NCBI GenBank assembly: GCA_947498775.1
Contig: CANMLL010000020.1
Span: 44,867 to 108,866, forward strand
DNA length: 64,000 nt
Source of the DNA: an uncultured Aquimarina sp.
GTDB taxonomy: Bacteria; Bacteroidota; Bacteroidia; Flavobacteriales; Flavobacteriaceae
Reading direction: 5' to 3'
Below, piece by piece: positions 50,999 through 61,200 of the stretch (positions are counted from its first letter, which is position 1; each line of letters begins with the position of its first letter). The notes under the pieces were generated by a model. That model saw only the letters and a list, made by a program, of their open reading frames with translations. It made no database searches and was not told the origin of the DNA. Made by a program: the position numbers and the translations under genes.

Positions 50999-51024
50999 CA
51001 TGTCCTGAATTTATTTCAGGATCT
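50999..51024. repeat. GTCCTGAATTTATTTCAGGAT palindromic repeat
   Basis: TCCTGAATTTATTTCAGGA, preceded by CATG and followed by TCTTTTT, is a member of the GTCATCC...GGAT family, upstream of ssb. Confidence 0.55.
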
Positions 51025-51464
51025 TTTTAATTAATTATCGAATTTTAAACATTTTAGTTTCTTTATAGCGCTTGTTTCAATTCGACGATGCAAACATAGA
51101 TAGAGCTTTGAATGTGATTCGGTTAGGAAGTGTTTAATTTCGTTTGTAATTGTTTGTAGTCGTTTGTAATTGAATAAAATACTAGTAATCAAAGCTTTAA
51201 AAATTTTGATAACGCTATATTTTTTAAATTCTAATAGCCAATTTTATGAAGGATGGTAAATATAAATGAAAAAGTTCTTATTCTTTTTTTAAAAAATAGG
51301 AGTCGAATACAGATTTGATATAAAAAAGTAGCTTTTTTTTGAAGGAGGGGGGTAGGGTATCTTAAAAGTGGTTCGTTATAGATACGTAAACAAAATAATA
51401 ATCTGTAAAACAATGTAGAGTTTGAGGGACAAACAAATATCTATGAACACAGATTTTATAGTAA
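51025..51464. other. AT-rich gap without a gene
   Basis: I see no credible ORF. The words GTTTGTAATTGTTTGTAGTC and CGTTTGTAATTG (about 51140-51172) are short direct repeats. A minus-strand open frame over 51231-51413 has no coding character. Confidence 0.4.
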
Positions 51465-51497
51465 GATGGAAAGGGTTTCTCTTTCCATCTTTTTTTT
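51465..51497 (+). terminator. Strong hairpin terminator with no obvious upstream gene
   Basis: GATGGAAAG, GGTTTCT, CTTTCCATC and eight T: a 9-pair stem. Nothing coding on the plus strand precedes it for about 900 bases, so it may end a small RNA. Confidence 0.6.
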
Positions 51498-51500
51498 GTA

Positions 51501-51599
51501 CGGTAAAGAACCTCGGGGCAAACCCATGAGGCATTTGTAAGAAACTGATTTTAAATTTCGAGGCAAGCCTTGGAGGATTTAAATCTCGATTATCTAGTC
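51501..51599 (-). repeat. Right arm of the ~95-base inverted repeat pair
   Basis: Reads CGGTAAAGAACCTCGGGGCA through ACTGATTTTAAATTTCGAGG to GGATTTAAATCTCGATTATC, the inverse of 49962-50055. Confidence 0.75.
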
Positions 51600-51763
51600 A
51601 AAAGATATTGTCATTCTAAAGTTTATGTATTTTAGACATTTTAACTCGGATACATCACAAAACCCATAGTTAGTTGAGTGTATGAAATGGATCCTAAATC
51701 CTAGGATTCGGGATGCCCAATTTTGCATACATAAGGTAAGGTCGGGTTCTCTAAAAGCACGTA

Positions 51764-52378
51764 TTACTGAAGTAGCTCTTCAATAGCGATCTGATCCTCA
51801 ATAACTGTGTTATTGTATTTCAATGTCCAGCCCAATGAATTAGTGAGAATATAGATTTTTTGTAGTTCGCTGATTAGCCTGTTTTCAGAATTGGTAACTA
51901 ATAGCGAGCTTTTCACCTTTTTTTCTAGTTGTTTAACTACTTTTTCTCTGATTAGGTTATGATCTTTGGGAGTAAATTGATTCAAAAAACCATACGTAAG
52001 ACTATGATACTGAATATCTGGGTTAATGTTGATTTCTGGTTCGGGAATCTTAGTAATGACTACAGTTTTAATGTCTTTATTAAGGATGTATTCAATTTTA
52101 CTAAGATCATAAGAAACCTGCACTTTGGCATTAACGACAACCAGGGCAGTTTTTTTTGCATTAATCCAACTAGAAAAGAACGCTTTATTATCTTTATAAT
52201 TGATTACTTCTGCAAAATGGCCTTCAGTAACGACTAGTTTACCAACATTTTTGATTTGGTTAAGAATCAAATCAGAGGATTGAAGTTCTATTTTTTTGGT
52301 ATTAGATCGATCAATAAAATATTTGACCCCAAATACTAAGAGGCCCATTATAGCTGCACCAAGTAGAAATTTACGCAT
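51764..52378 (-). CDS. DUF4230-family membrane-anchored protein
   Basis: The 204-residue protein has one N-terminal transmembrane segment (about 4-21) and an exposed domain with LNQIKNVGKLVVTEGHFAEV, ALVVVNAKVQVSYDLSKIEY and KIPEPEININPDIQYHSLTY, the DUF4230 pattern. The function of the family is not known. It is followed by about 90 bases to the DUF4136 gene on the same strand. Confidence 0.8.
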   Translation of the reverse strand: MRKFLLGAAIMGLLVFGVKYFIDRSNTKKIELQSSDLILNQIKNVGKLVVTEGHFAEVINYKDNKAFFSSWINAKKTALVVVNAKVQVSYDLSKIEYILNKDIKTVVITKIPEPEININPDIQYHSLTYGFLNQFTPKDHNLIREKVVKQLEKKVKSSLLVTNSENRLISELQKIYILTNSLGWTLKYNNTVIEDQIAIEELLQ

Positions 52379-52469
52379 AGTTTATGTTCTATCAAGTTCT
52401 GTATAAATGTACATAAAAAAAATAGCCTCTCTAAAAAGAAAGGCTACTTGGCATAAATACAAACGGTAT

Positions 52470-53027
52470 TTATTGTTTTATCATTGGTGGGTATTTTTCT
52501 AGGATTGCACCCACAATTTCATTCATTTTTTCTTGTTTCTTATTAACGTCCTTGGTAAGTGCAGCAGTTCCCATTCCTTGCCAGATCAATTCTTTCTTGG
52601 ATGCATCTATTAAGTCTATGTACAAAGTTCCTTCAGTAACACGAGAAACCGAGTTCTGATTAGCACCCAAAAACCATGGATTCCATCCCCATCCGTAACC
52701 CCATCCAGGACCCCAACCCCAGCCCCAATTCCAGTTGTTATTATAAACATTTACATTTTCTCTGGTTTTTGTAAAAATACTAACGAGCATATCTGGGTTT
52801 TCCGATTTTAAGAACCCTTTTGTTACCATATCTTTTTCTATTGCTCTTAGAATACGTTTTTTGTCTAGATCATTTATTTCTGCTTTGTCAATTCCAGGTT
52901 TGTAAAATGCAAAACTTTTATAAGTGTCAAAATTTGCTTGCTTATCATAATCTGAGGCAACACGCACAGTGGTGCAAGAGCTCAGCATTATGATAAGGAT
53001 TAATGATAAAAGAGAAAAAAATTTCAT
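52470..53027 (-). CDS. DUF4136 lipoprotein
   Basis: The 185-residue protein has a lipobox (LIIMLSSCTTV, Cys18) and the DUF4136 pattern: YDKQANFDTYKSFAFYKPG near the start, and GTLYIDLIDASKKELIWQG toward the end. A Trp/Gly-rich insert (NWNWGWGWGPGWGYGWGWN) lies in the middle, common in this family. It should be anchored in the outer membrane or periplasm; its function is unknown. Confidence 0.85.
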   Translation of the reverse strand: MKFFSLLSLILIIMLSSCTTVRVASDYDKQANFDTYKSFAFYKPGIDKAEINDLDKKRILRAIEKDMVTKGFLKSENPDMLVSIFTKTRENVNVYNNNWNWGWGWGPGWGYGWGWNPWFLGANQNSVSRVTEGTLYIDLIDASKKELIWQGMGTAALTKDVNKKQEKMNEIVGAILEKYPPMIKQ

Positions 53028-53111
53028 AATCCTTAAATTTTTAATGGTTCAACAATAGCTTTTTTGTAATTATAATCCTACAATAATCATACCATGTAGA
53101 CCGTTTCATAG

Positions 53112-53288
53112 CTATTTTTTAGAATAACTATTTGTTTTTTTATCATAACCATATGGGCAGTGTCTACAACCGCTCTCACAACAATACCCTCTTCTAAGGT
53201 GATATTGTTCTGTAAAACATCGATACCCTTCGGGGGTTATATAATAATCTCCTTTTTTTGGAGTTAATACTTTTTTAGAGTTATTCAT
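53112..53288 (-). CDS. DUF5522-type small Cys-rich protein
   Basis: A 58-codon gene. It encodes KGDYYITPEGYRCFTEQYHL and then RGYCCESGCRHCPYGYDKK, the characteristic CCxxxCRHCPY pattern of DUF5522 proteins. The closely spaced Cys residues suggest zinc or another metal. It is divergent from the operon starting at 53318, with 29 bases between the two starts. Confidence 0.85.
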   Translation of the reverse strand: MNNSKKVLTPKKGDYYITPEGYRCFTEQYHLRRGYCCESGCRHCPYGYDKKTNSYSKK

Positions 53289-53317
53289 CTTTTACAAAAA
53301 TAGTATCTTGCAATTAT

Positions 53318-53644
53318 ATGCGCATTGTTGTTAACAAATATTTGATAGGTCGTCACTTTGTGGGTATCGCTCTTTGGCCCTTTATTGTAGTTAATAATTC
53401 TTTTTTAAAAGAAGATGAAGCCTTTATTAATCACGAGCGAATTCATCTCAGGCAACAAGCAGAATTGTTGGTATTACCCTTTTATATTTTTTATTTTGCA
53501 GAGTATATTATTCGACTTTTTCAATATCGTAATTCACAACAAGCGTATAGAAATATTTCTTTTGAAAGAGAAGCATACTATAATGAGGATGATCTTTATT
53601 ATTTAAAAAACAGAAAACCTTGGAGTTTTATTAAATATTGGTAA
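53318..53644 (+). CDS. Small membrane protein with HExxH-like motif
   Basis: The 108-residue protein has two hydrophobic segments (about 12-27 and 47-65) and INHERIHLRQQAELLVLPFY between them. HERIH fits HExxH, the zinc-peptidase signature, as in the M56/BlaR1-like group, but the protein is far shorter than those. The gene ends directly before the next ATG (TAAATG), so it should be co-translated with the deaminase gene. Activity is uncertain. Confidence 0.7.
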   Translation: MRIVVNKYLIGRHFVGIALWPFIVVNNSFLKEDEAFINHERIHLRQQAELLVLPFYIFYFAEYIIRLFQYRNSQQAYRNISFEREAYYNEDDLYYLKNRKPWSFIKYW

Positions 53645-54586
53645 ATGCACATTTTTTCTTCGGAAACGGTACCTTCAGAAAATCAATCAATTACTCATCC
53701 TGTTTTAGATACTGCCGAAGTTTTCCTGGATATGAAACGCGAAGATCTACTTCATAATGAAGTTTCGGGAAACAAATTCAGAAAATTAAAATATAACCTT
53801 ATTGAAGCCAAAAGGCTTGGTTATACTACTATTCTTACTTTTGGAGGGGCCTATAGCAATCATATTGCAGCAACTGCCGCTGCAGGAAAAATAGTAGGCT
53901 TGCATACCATTGGAGTTATAAGAGGAGATGAACTAGGCTTAGATCTTAATAAAACCCTTTTGGAAAACGATACCTTACGATTTGCGTCTACCGCCGGAAT
54001 GCATTTTAAGTTTGTAAGTAGAGAAGGGTATAGAAATAAATCCTCTGGTGAGTTTTTGGATCAACTAAAAGAAGAATTCGGGTCGTTCTATCTAATCCCT
54101 GAAGGGGGAACCAACGATTTGGCCATCAAAGGATGTGAAGAAATAGTAACACCCAAGGATACTAAATATGATGTTATTTGTTGCGCTGTAGGTACTGGTG
54201 GTACTATTTCAGGAATTATTAATAGCAGTGAAGACCATCAAAAAATTTTAGGGTTTCCTGCTCTAAAAGGTGATTTTCTTTCCGAAGATATAAAAAGATA
54301 TACTTCAAGAACCAATTGGAATCTTATACACGATTATCATTTTGGTGGCTATGGCAAGCTGAATCAAGAGCTTATTGCATTTATCAATACCTTCAAAGAT
54401 CAGCAAAACATTGCATTGGATCCAGTCTATACGGGTAAGATGCTTTTTGGGATTTTTGACATGATAAAAAAAGGTGTTTTTCCAAAAAATACTCGTATTT
54501 TAGCCGTGCATACCGGTGGATTGCAAGGTATAGCTGGAATGAATAAAAAGTTAATGAAAAAGAAGCTACCCCTTATTACAATTTGA
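53645..54586 (+). CDS. PLP-dependent 1-aminocyclopropane-1-carboxylate deaminase / D-cysteine desulfhydrase family protein
   Basis: A 313-residue fold-type II enzyme. The PLP Lys is probably in EVSGNKFRKLKYNL (about residue 45), followed by LTFGGAYSNHIAATAAAGK, and the phosphate-binding CCAVGTGGTISG is near 182. D-cysteine desulfhydrase activity is more common than true ACC deaminase activity in this family; the active-site residues that separate them cannot be judged with confidence here. Second gene of a four-gene operon. Confidence 0.88.
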   Translation: MHIFSSETVPSENQSITHPVLDTAEVFLDMKREDLLHNEVSGNKFRKLKYNLIEAKRLGYTTILTFGGAYSNHIAATAAAGKIVGLHTIGVIRGDELGLDLNKTLLENDTLRFASTAGMHFKFVSREGYRNKSSGEFLDQLKEEFGSFYLIPEGGTNDLAIKGCEEIVTPKDTKYDVICCAVGTGGTISGIINSSEDHQKILGFPALKGDFLSEDIKRYTSRTNWNLIHDYHFGGYGKLNQELIAFINTFKDQQNIALDPVYTGKMLFGIFDMIKKGVFPKNTRILAVHTGGLQGIAGMNKKLMKKKLPLITI

Positions 54587-54593
54587 TGCTAAA

Positions 54594-55481
54594 ATGAAGA
54601 AATTAATTGCACTTCTATGTATGGCAGTATTTTTGACTTCTTGTGGAGGAAGCAAAAAGGTGACATCAACTTCGAGAACCAAAAAATCAACACCTAGACA
54701 AACTTCTGTCACTAAAATAGAAAGAAGTACCAAAGAAATTATCCCTGAAAAACTTCCTAACGATATAGGACGAAAACCAACCACTGCACTTTCGTATAAA
54801 GAACGGGTACAACACTATATTTACGAATTTTCGGGAATTGCTAAAAGTGAAATGAAAACGTATGGTGTTCCAGCCAGTATAACCCTTGCACAAGGGATCC
54901 TCGAGTCTGGAGCTGGATATGGGGACCTCACCAGTAGAGCCAAGAATCACTTCGGAATTAAATGCCATGATTGGGAAGGGGATCGTGTCTATCATGACGA
55001 TGACCGTTTACAAGAGTGCTTTAGAAAATATGATGAAGCAAGTGAATCTTTTAGAGATCACTCGTTGTTCTTAAAGAACAGAAAACGTTATGCACGATTG
55101 TTTACCTTCAACCAGAAAGATTATAAATCTTGGGCACGTGGATTAAGGGAGGCGGGTTATGCCACTGATAGAAAATATCCCGAAAAACTGATTGGAATTA
55201 TCGAAAAATATAGGTTGTACGAATTCGATAATGAAGTACTAGGTCGAAAACACCGTAAAAAACCAAAAAAACGTGAGGATGTTGTTATAACTGTTGCTTC
55301 AGTCTCTCAAAATGGTGACCATGTAGTACAAAAAGGAGATACGTTATATTCTATCTCAAGGAGATATAAAATCTCGGTTCAAGAATTAAAAGTATTCAAT
55401 AATCTAGCAGATAACAATATCAAAATCGGTCAAGTGCTAAAAGTAACTGCCGAGAATGAGGAAGAAGAAGATTTTAATTAA
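54594..55481 (+). CDS. Glucosaminidase (GH73) lipoprotein with LysM domain
   Basis: The 295-residue protein has a lipobox (VFLTSCGGSKK, Cys17), a basic linker, a GH73-type domain (about 70-215; GVPASITLAQGILESGAGYG with the catalytic Glu, SRAKNHFGIKC and YASESF-like YDEASESFRDHS) and a C-terminal LysM (about 245-290; HVVQKGDTLYSISRRYKIS). It cleaves peptidoglycan glycan strands at the outer membrane-facing side. The hemL gene begins 2 bases after it. Confidence 0.92.
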   Translation: MKKLIALLCMAVFLTSCGGSKKVTSTSRTKKSTPRQTSVTKIERSTKEIIPEKLPNDIGRKPTTALSYKERVQHYIYEFSGIAKSEMKTYGVPASITLAQGILESGAGYGDLTSRAKNHFGIKCHDWEGDRVYHDDDRLQECFRKYDEASESFRDHSLFLKNRKRYARLFTFNQKDYKSWARGLREAGYATDRKYPEKLIGIIEKYRLYEFDNEVLGRKHRKKPKKREDVVITVASVSQNGDHVVQKGDTLYSISRRYKISVQELKVFNNLADNNIKIGQVLKVTAENEEEEDFN

Positions 55482-55483
55482 AT

Positions 55484-56770
55484 ATGATCTACCAAAGAAG
55501 TAGTGCGCTATTTGCAGCTGCGCAAAAAGTAATTCCGGGTGGAGTTAACTCACCAGTACGAGCCTTCAAAGCAGTTGGAGGAGACCCAATATTTGTTAAA
55601 GAAGCCAAAGGAGCCTATCTCTATGATGAGGATGGGAATCGGCTAATCGATTATATCAATTCCTGGGGACCTATGATCCTGGGGCATGCACATGTTCCTG
55701 TTGTAAATGCAGTTGTAGAAAAAGCAAAAAAAGGAACCAGTTTTGGAATGCCCACAGAGATTGAAACGCAGATTGCAGAACTGGCCGTTTCTATGGTGCC
55801 CAATATCGATAAGATACGTTTTGTAAATTCGGGAACCGAAGCTTGTATGAGTGCCGTGCGTTTGGCGCGTGGATATACCAAAAAAGATAAAATCATCAAG
55901 TTTGCAGGATGTTATCACGGTCATAGTGATTCATTTTTGATACAAGCAGGTAGTGGAGCCGTAACATTTGGTAGTCCAAACAGCCCTGGAGTTACTCGAG
56001 GGACCGCAAAAGATACCTTGCTGGCTAGATATAATGATCTAGAACATGTAGAAAGTATTATAAATTCTAATAAAGACGAGATTTCCTGTATTATTATTGA
56101 ACCTGTGGCAGGAAATATGGGCTGTATACCCCCAGTAAAAGGATTTTTAGAAGGGCTACGATCTTTATGTGATATGCATAACATTTTGTTGATTTTTGAT
56201 GAAGTGATGACAGGTTTTAGACTTGCCATAGGAGGCGTACAGGAATTATTAAATGTAGATGCAGATATTGTTACCTTCGGGAAGGTAATAGGTGGTGGAT
56301 TGCCAGTAGGAGCCTTTGCAGCAAGACAAGAAATCATGAATCATTTGGCGCCGCTTGGACCTATATACCAGGCAGGAACATTAAGTGGTAACCCGTTGGC
56401 CATGGCTGCAGGGTTAGCGATGCTTATAGAGTTACATAAAAACCCAGCTATTTTTAAAAGTATAGCTGATAAAACAGAATATCTACATAAAGGGATTGCC
56501 GCAGCACTAGAACAATATAATATCACCCATACCATAAACAGATTGGGATCTATGATTTCGGTACATTTTGATAAAGATCCGGTTGTAGATTTTGAGTCGG
56601 CTGCCAAAGGAAATAATGATATGTTCAAAAAATTCTTTCACGGTATGCTTGAAAATGGAATCTATATTGCACCAAGTGCTTTTGAAACTTGGTTTATTAC
56701 AGAAGCACTTACCTATAAAGATCTTGATGAAACTATTGCAGCGGTACATAAGGTGGTAAAAACATTATAA
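55484..56770 (+). CDS. hemL: Glutamate-1-semialdehyde 2,1-aminomutase
   Basis: The 428-residue PLP enzyme makes 5-aminolevulinate for tetrapyrrole synthesis by the C5 route. Visible are VIPGGVNSPVRAFKAVGG, FVNSGTEACMSAVRLARG, CYHGHSDSFLIQAGSG, the DEVMTGFR motif and the PLP Lys in VTFGKVIGGGLPVGAF (about residue 266). It is the last gene of the operon and is closed by a strong palindromic terminator. Confidence 0.96.
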   Translation: MIYQRSSALFAAAQKVIPGGVNSPVRAFKAVGGDPIFVKEAKGAYLYDEDGNRLIDYINSWGPMILGHAHVPVVNAVVEKAKKGTSFGMPTEIETQIAELAVSMVPNIDKIRFVNSGTEACMSAVRLARGYTKKDKIIKFAGCYHGHSDSFLIQAGSGAVTFGSPNSPGVTRGTAKDTLLARYNDLEHVESIINSNKDEISCIIIEPVAGNMGCIPPVKGFLEGLRSLCDMHNILLIFDEVMTGFRLAIGGVQELLNVDADIVTFGKVIGGGLPVGAFAARQEIMNHLAPLGPIYQAGTLSGNPLAMAAGLAMLIELHKNPAIFKSIADKTEYLHKGIAAALEQYNITHTINRLGSMISVHFDKDPVVDFESAAKGNNDMFKKFFHGMLENGIYIAPSAFETWFITEALTYKDLDETIAAVHKVVKTL

Positions 56771-56786
56771 GGATTATTTATAAATT

Positions 56787-56818
56787 AAAAAAAGGGCTTT
56801 GATCAAAGCCCTTTTTTT
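56787..56818. terminator. Bidirectional terminator between hemL and susD
   Basis: Seven A, GGGCTTT, GATC, AAAGCCC and seven T form a 14-base-pair perfect stem serving both converging genes. Confidence 0.9.
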
Positions 56819-56827
56819 GGTTAGAAT

Positions 56828-58243
56828 TTATTGATTCACAGGTGTGGGTGTAAATAGATCCGGAATTGGATTCGGGATATTTTCGTTAGTGTTTATTTCA
56901 TCCTGAGGATACAACAATCGCTGTGGGTTCACAGTAGTTGTATTGTTATTTAATGGAAATGGAACAATAACATCACTATCAGAGTTGAGTAACCTGCGGG
57001 CATCATTAAATGGTATATAACTATGAAAACCACTTACATAACGTTCTTCAATGATTTCTCTAAGTATGGCGCGATCCACTGCAATATTATCTGGATTTTC
57101 TATTCCGCCGGCCTGAAAGTCGGCTAAAACATAAGGATCGTAGTTAAATGTGTCAGTGTCATTAATTAGATTAAATGCATCACCAGAGTCTAGATAAGCT
57201 CTTAATTCATTTAGCTTATCAATAGCTGCCTGATTATCGCTATTAACTCTCAACAAACACTCGGCCCAGATCAACAGGTTTTCTTCATAACTTACTAGTT
57301 TCATGGGTGTGGTTGGCCCATCAATACCATTGGCTTGATTTCCATCTCCACTAATGTACGAATAGTTTCTACGGGCAGTTTCATCGGTTTTTGCATTATT
57401 TCTGCTCGATGTATTATCGGGATCCAACAGGTCTCGATAAAAAGCACCATCTCCCGTCATATCTCCTGCACGGCTACTATTCACAAAGTTGAAAAGAATA
57501 TTACTATTGTTAGGCACACTACCAATAGGTTTAAAAGTCATTGTCCCGGAGGCACTACTAATCCCGTTACCTACATTGTTTAGAGCCAAATCGTATTGCT
57601 TGGTTTGTAAATAATATCTGGCTTTTAAGGTATATGCTGCTGCTGCCCACGATGCACCATCACCAGAAAAATAGATATCCTCACTACCTACATTGGTTGT
57701 AGCGTTGTTAATTTTTGAGATCGCATTGTCCAAAAGTGTTTGCAGGCTGGTGTATACATCTGCTTGTAAATCTAAATCCGGATCAGGAGATCCTAGACTA
57801 GGGTTTTCTGGTATTGCTTCAGAATATGGGATATCTCCAAACAAAGAGGCACCGGTTCCTACAGCCAGTGCTTCATTTACATCAATAATCCCTTGCAGTA
57901 AATCAAGGTTGGGAGAGATTCTTCTTATTTCTTTATTTTGTACCAATATTCCATTATAAATAAATTCCCAAACGGCATTAGAATCTCCAGGTGTATAATC
58001 ATAATTGTACTGTGTTTGTTGTACAAGGTTGAGCCCAACAAGCCCTCCTGTATAATACATTGATACTCGCGCTAATTGTCCTTGTTGTACCTGTGCATTA
58101 GCCAATAATGTTCCTTTTAATAATAAATCACCTGAAGGAACTTCTACAAGCTGATTCGGATTTTCATTTACATCCAGATAATCATCACACGAATATAAGA
58201 CGAGGACGATACAGAAAAGTACGGTTTTATATATAGTTTTCAT
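56828..58243 (-). CDS. SusD/RagB-family outer-membrane lipoprotein
   Basis: The 471-residue protein has a lipobox (LVLYSCDDYLDVNENPNQ, Cys19) and the SusD-like_2 pattern, with helical TPR-like segments (NEALAVGTGASLFGDIPYSE, LIWAECLLRVNSDNQAAIDK) and a C-terminal YVSGFHSYIPFNDARR. It would cap the SusC channel from the cell surface and bind the substrate. No glycoside hydrolase or regulator is next to it, so the nutrient (sugar, peptide or other) is open. Confidence 0.92.
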   Translation of the reverse strand: MKTIYKTVLFCIVLVLYSCDDYLDVNENPNQLVEVPSGDLLLKGTLLANAQVQQGQLARVSMYYTGGLVGLNLVQQTQYNYDYTPGDSNAVWEFIYNGILVQNKEIRRISPNLDLLQGIIDVNEALAVGTGASLFGDIPYSEAIPENPSLGSPDPDLDLQADVYTSLQTLLDNAISKINNATTNVGSEDIYFSGDGASWAAAAYTLKARYYLQTKQYDLALNNVGNGISSASGTMTFKPIGSVPNNSNILFNFVNSSRAGDMTGDGAFYRDLLDPDNTSSRNNAKTDETARRNYSYISGDGNQANGIDGPTTPMKLVSYEENLLIWAECLLRVNSDNQAAIDKLNELRAYLDSGDAFNLINDTDTFNYDPYVLADFQAGGIENPDNIAVDRAILREIIEERYVSGFHSYIPFNDARRLLNSDSDVIVPFPLNNNTTTVNPQRLLYPQDEINTNENIPNPIPDLFTPTPVNQ

Positions 58244-58255
58244 GATTTCGTTTTT

Positions 58256-61200
58256 TTAATAGTTAAACTTGATACTAAAAGCATAGGTTCGTACTCCCGG
58301 ATTCGAGAAGTAGTCTAATCCTCTTCCCCTACCTACTCCAAATTGGTTGACATCGGGGTCAATACCCACTACATCGGTCCAGATCACTAGGTTTCTTCCT
58401 GACGCAGTAAATTCTATAGAATTTAAGCCAATATTTTTCTGTAACGAGTCAGAATTAAGAACATAGGAAAGCGAAAGCTCTCGTAGTCTTGTCCAACTAC
58501 CATCTTCTACGGCAAATTCATTTAGTTTACCATCTCCAAAACCGTAAAGGGTACGATAATAGCTTTCATCAAGCAGTACATTTCCATTTCCAAAGTTACC
58601 TACATTGGCTCTCACTGTAGTGCCTGCTGGGACAACATCTCCATCATAATTTACCAAACTTTCGGTTAGTGTAATAGTATTTCCAACATCGGCATGGGTT
58701 CCAAAATACGAGGTAATAAAACGAGTTCTTTGTGCTAAATCGTTACCTTGACTGGTATCTACTGAAGCAGCTAGGGTTAGGTTTTTATAAGAAGCAGTAA
58801 GCTGAATTCCTCCTAGCCAATCAGGATTTGGATCTCCTACTACTAAGTTCCCACCAGTATCTACAACCGGGAAACCATTAGCATCTAGCACCAGGCTTCC
58901 ATCATCATTACGCAAGGCACCCTGTGTATATAATACCCCAAGTGGTTGTCCCTCTATAGCAACTGATTGTATCGAGCTACCTGGCGCATAATTTACAAGG
59001 CCATTACCTTCAAGTTTAGATACCAGGTTTTCATTGGTGCTAAAATTCATCGCAACTGAAGCTTTCCAATCTTTATTCTTTATAAAGTCGTATTTTAGTT
59101 CGACTTCAAATCCTTCATTTTCGATAGTAGCTCCATTCCCATAGATTTCTGAAAATCCTATTGAAGGAGATATAGATATAGGTAATAGTGAATTTTCTGT
59201 TTCATTTTGATAATACGTAGTTGATAGCGAAATTCTGTTTTTAAAGAAACGAAGATCGATACCCGCTTCATATTCTGTTTTGATCTCTGGTTTTAGATTA
59301 GGATTACCAAGCGCTTCATTAAATTGAAATCCGCCTCCAAAATCTTCCAAAGCAATATTGTCTGAGAAAGAAGAAAAAGCTCCTACTTCAAAAACAGTTT
59401 GTTCTCTATGTGCCAGTGGTACATTACCTACCTGACCGTAAGCCAATCTAACTTTACCAAAAGATAAAGCATCAAACCCTTCGATAATCTTACTAAAGGT
59501 CCATCCTAGTTCTACACTAGGATAGAAGAAAGTATTGTTGCTTTTTGGCAATACCGAATGTTTTTCAAAGGCACCACCAAAAGATAAAAATAATTGATCT
59601 GCATAATCAAAATTTGCAGTACCATAGAAACGAATATTTCTTCTTAATGTTCTAGTTATTTCGGCAGTAATATTTTCTTTCGCAGAAATCTCTGATGGAT
59701 CCAATGGCTTTCTAAAATTGGCAATAAAGTTATTAGCCTCAATAAAATCTCGTTTTCTTCTTCGGTCATTGATTCCATATCCCAAAATTATGTTGGTATT
59801 TAACTTTTCAGCGAGTTCATATCTAAAAGACGTCAATATATCCATAGTGTATTCTTGATTGTTGATCGTTTCATCATTTAGTAAACCAAATCGTCGGGCC
59901 GCACTTGCCGTATAATACGGAAAGAAATATACCCGATTATCTGAATAGAAATCAACACCACCTCTTAGGATAGAATTTATATGATCGTTCCATTGATATT
60001 GTAGCTCTGCAGTACCAATAAATCGGTTTACGGTAGCAGTGTTTTCCTGCTCGTTAATCGTCCAGAGTGGGTTATTGTAAATAGGATTATCACTGTTGCC
60101 AAGGTATCTACGATACGAACGATGACGAGATTGTACTATGGTTCCAGAACCATTATTATAATCACCAATGTAATCAGTAATATCAAAATCTGGTGAGGTA
60201 CGTAATAATCCAAGATATAGCCCCGCAGTATTGGATCCCTGCTGAATTCGATTAGAACCTGTATGTACAAAGTTTCCCTTGATATTGGCAGTAAGTTTAT
60301 CTGTAAATTTCTGAGAAGTGTTTAAAGTGAAATTCGTCTTTTTATAGAAACTACTGTTGATTGTTCCTTTTTGATCTACATGGCCACCACTTAAGAAGTA
60401 CGTTCCTTTTTCATTACCAGTACTGATGGTGAAACGATTATCCAGCGTAATCCCGGTACCAAATACCTTGTCAAAATTACTGTCGGTATATCGATTGGTT
60501 TCATTTTTTTGAACAATAGGGTAGATCACATTATCGGTTACCAGGGATTCAAAAAATTGGCCAGAGGTATCTACTTCATCTGCGGCGCCCGATCTATCTA
60601 AGATTCTATCCCCCCAGGAAAATGCCGATGTTGGGCTATAATTACCATTGATTCCTTGTCCATAAGACTGTTGCAACGGGTGCTTATAGGATATTTCATC
60701 AATAGAAACCCCAGAAGTAAAGCTAACACTCATCTTACCTTTTTTACCTTTTTTGGTGGTGATTACGATTACCCCATTAAGGGCTCTGGTTCCATAGAAA
60801 GCCCCTGCAGAAGCTCCTTTAAACACCTGAAATGATTCGATATCATCTGGGTTAAGGTCATTAAGCCTGGATTGTTGTGATACCCCTGCAGAAGTGTCGC
60901 TACTGCCAGAACCTTCAAGTGTATCATTATTTAACGGTATCCCATCGACAATAATAAGCGGTTGACTAGATCCTCCTAGTGAACTGGTACCTCTAATCTG
61001 TATATTAGAACCGGCTCCCGGATCCCCCGAAGTAGCACTGATAGTCACCCCGGCAGCCTTACCGGCAATACCGTCGATGATTTTATTTTCTACCGGCTGC
61101 ACTAACTTATCAGCATCAATTTTTGAATAGGTAGAAGATAGTTTATCTCTCTTTTCTACAAAGCCCAAAGATGTTACGATAACTTCGTCGAGTGCTTCTG

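Noticed and set aside
51231..51413. 60-codon minus-strand frame in the gap after ssb
   Set aside because: It consists of AT-rich low-complexity sequence without start context or family resemblance.
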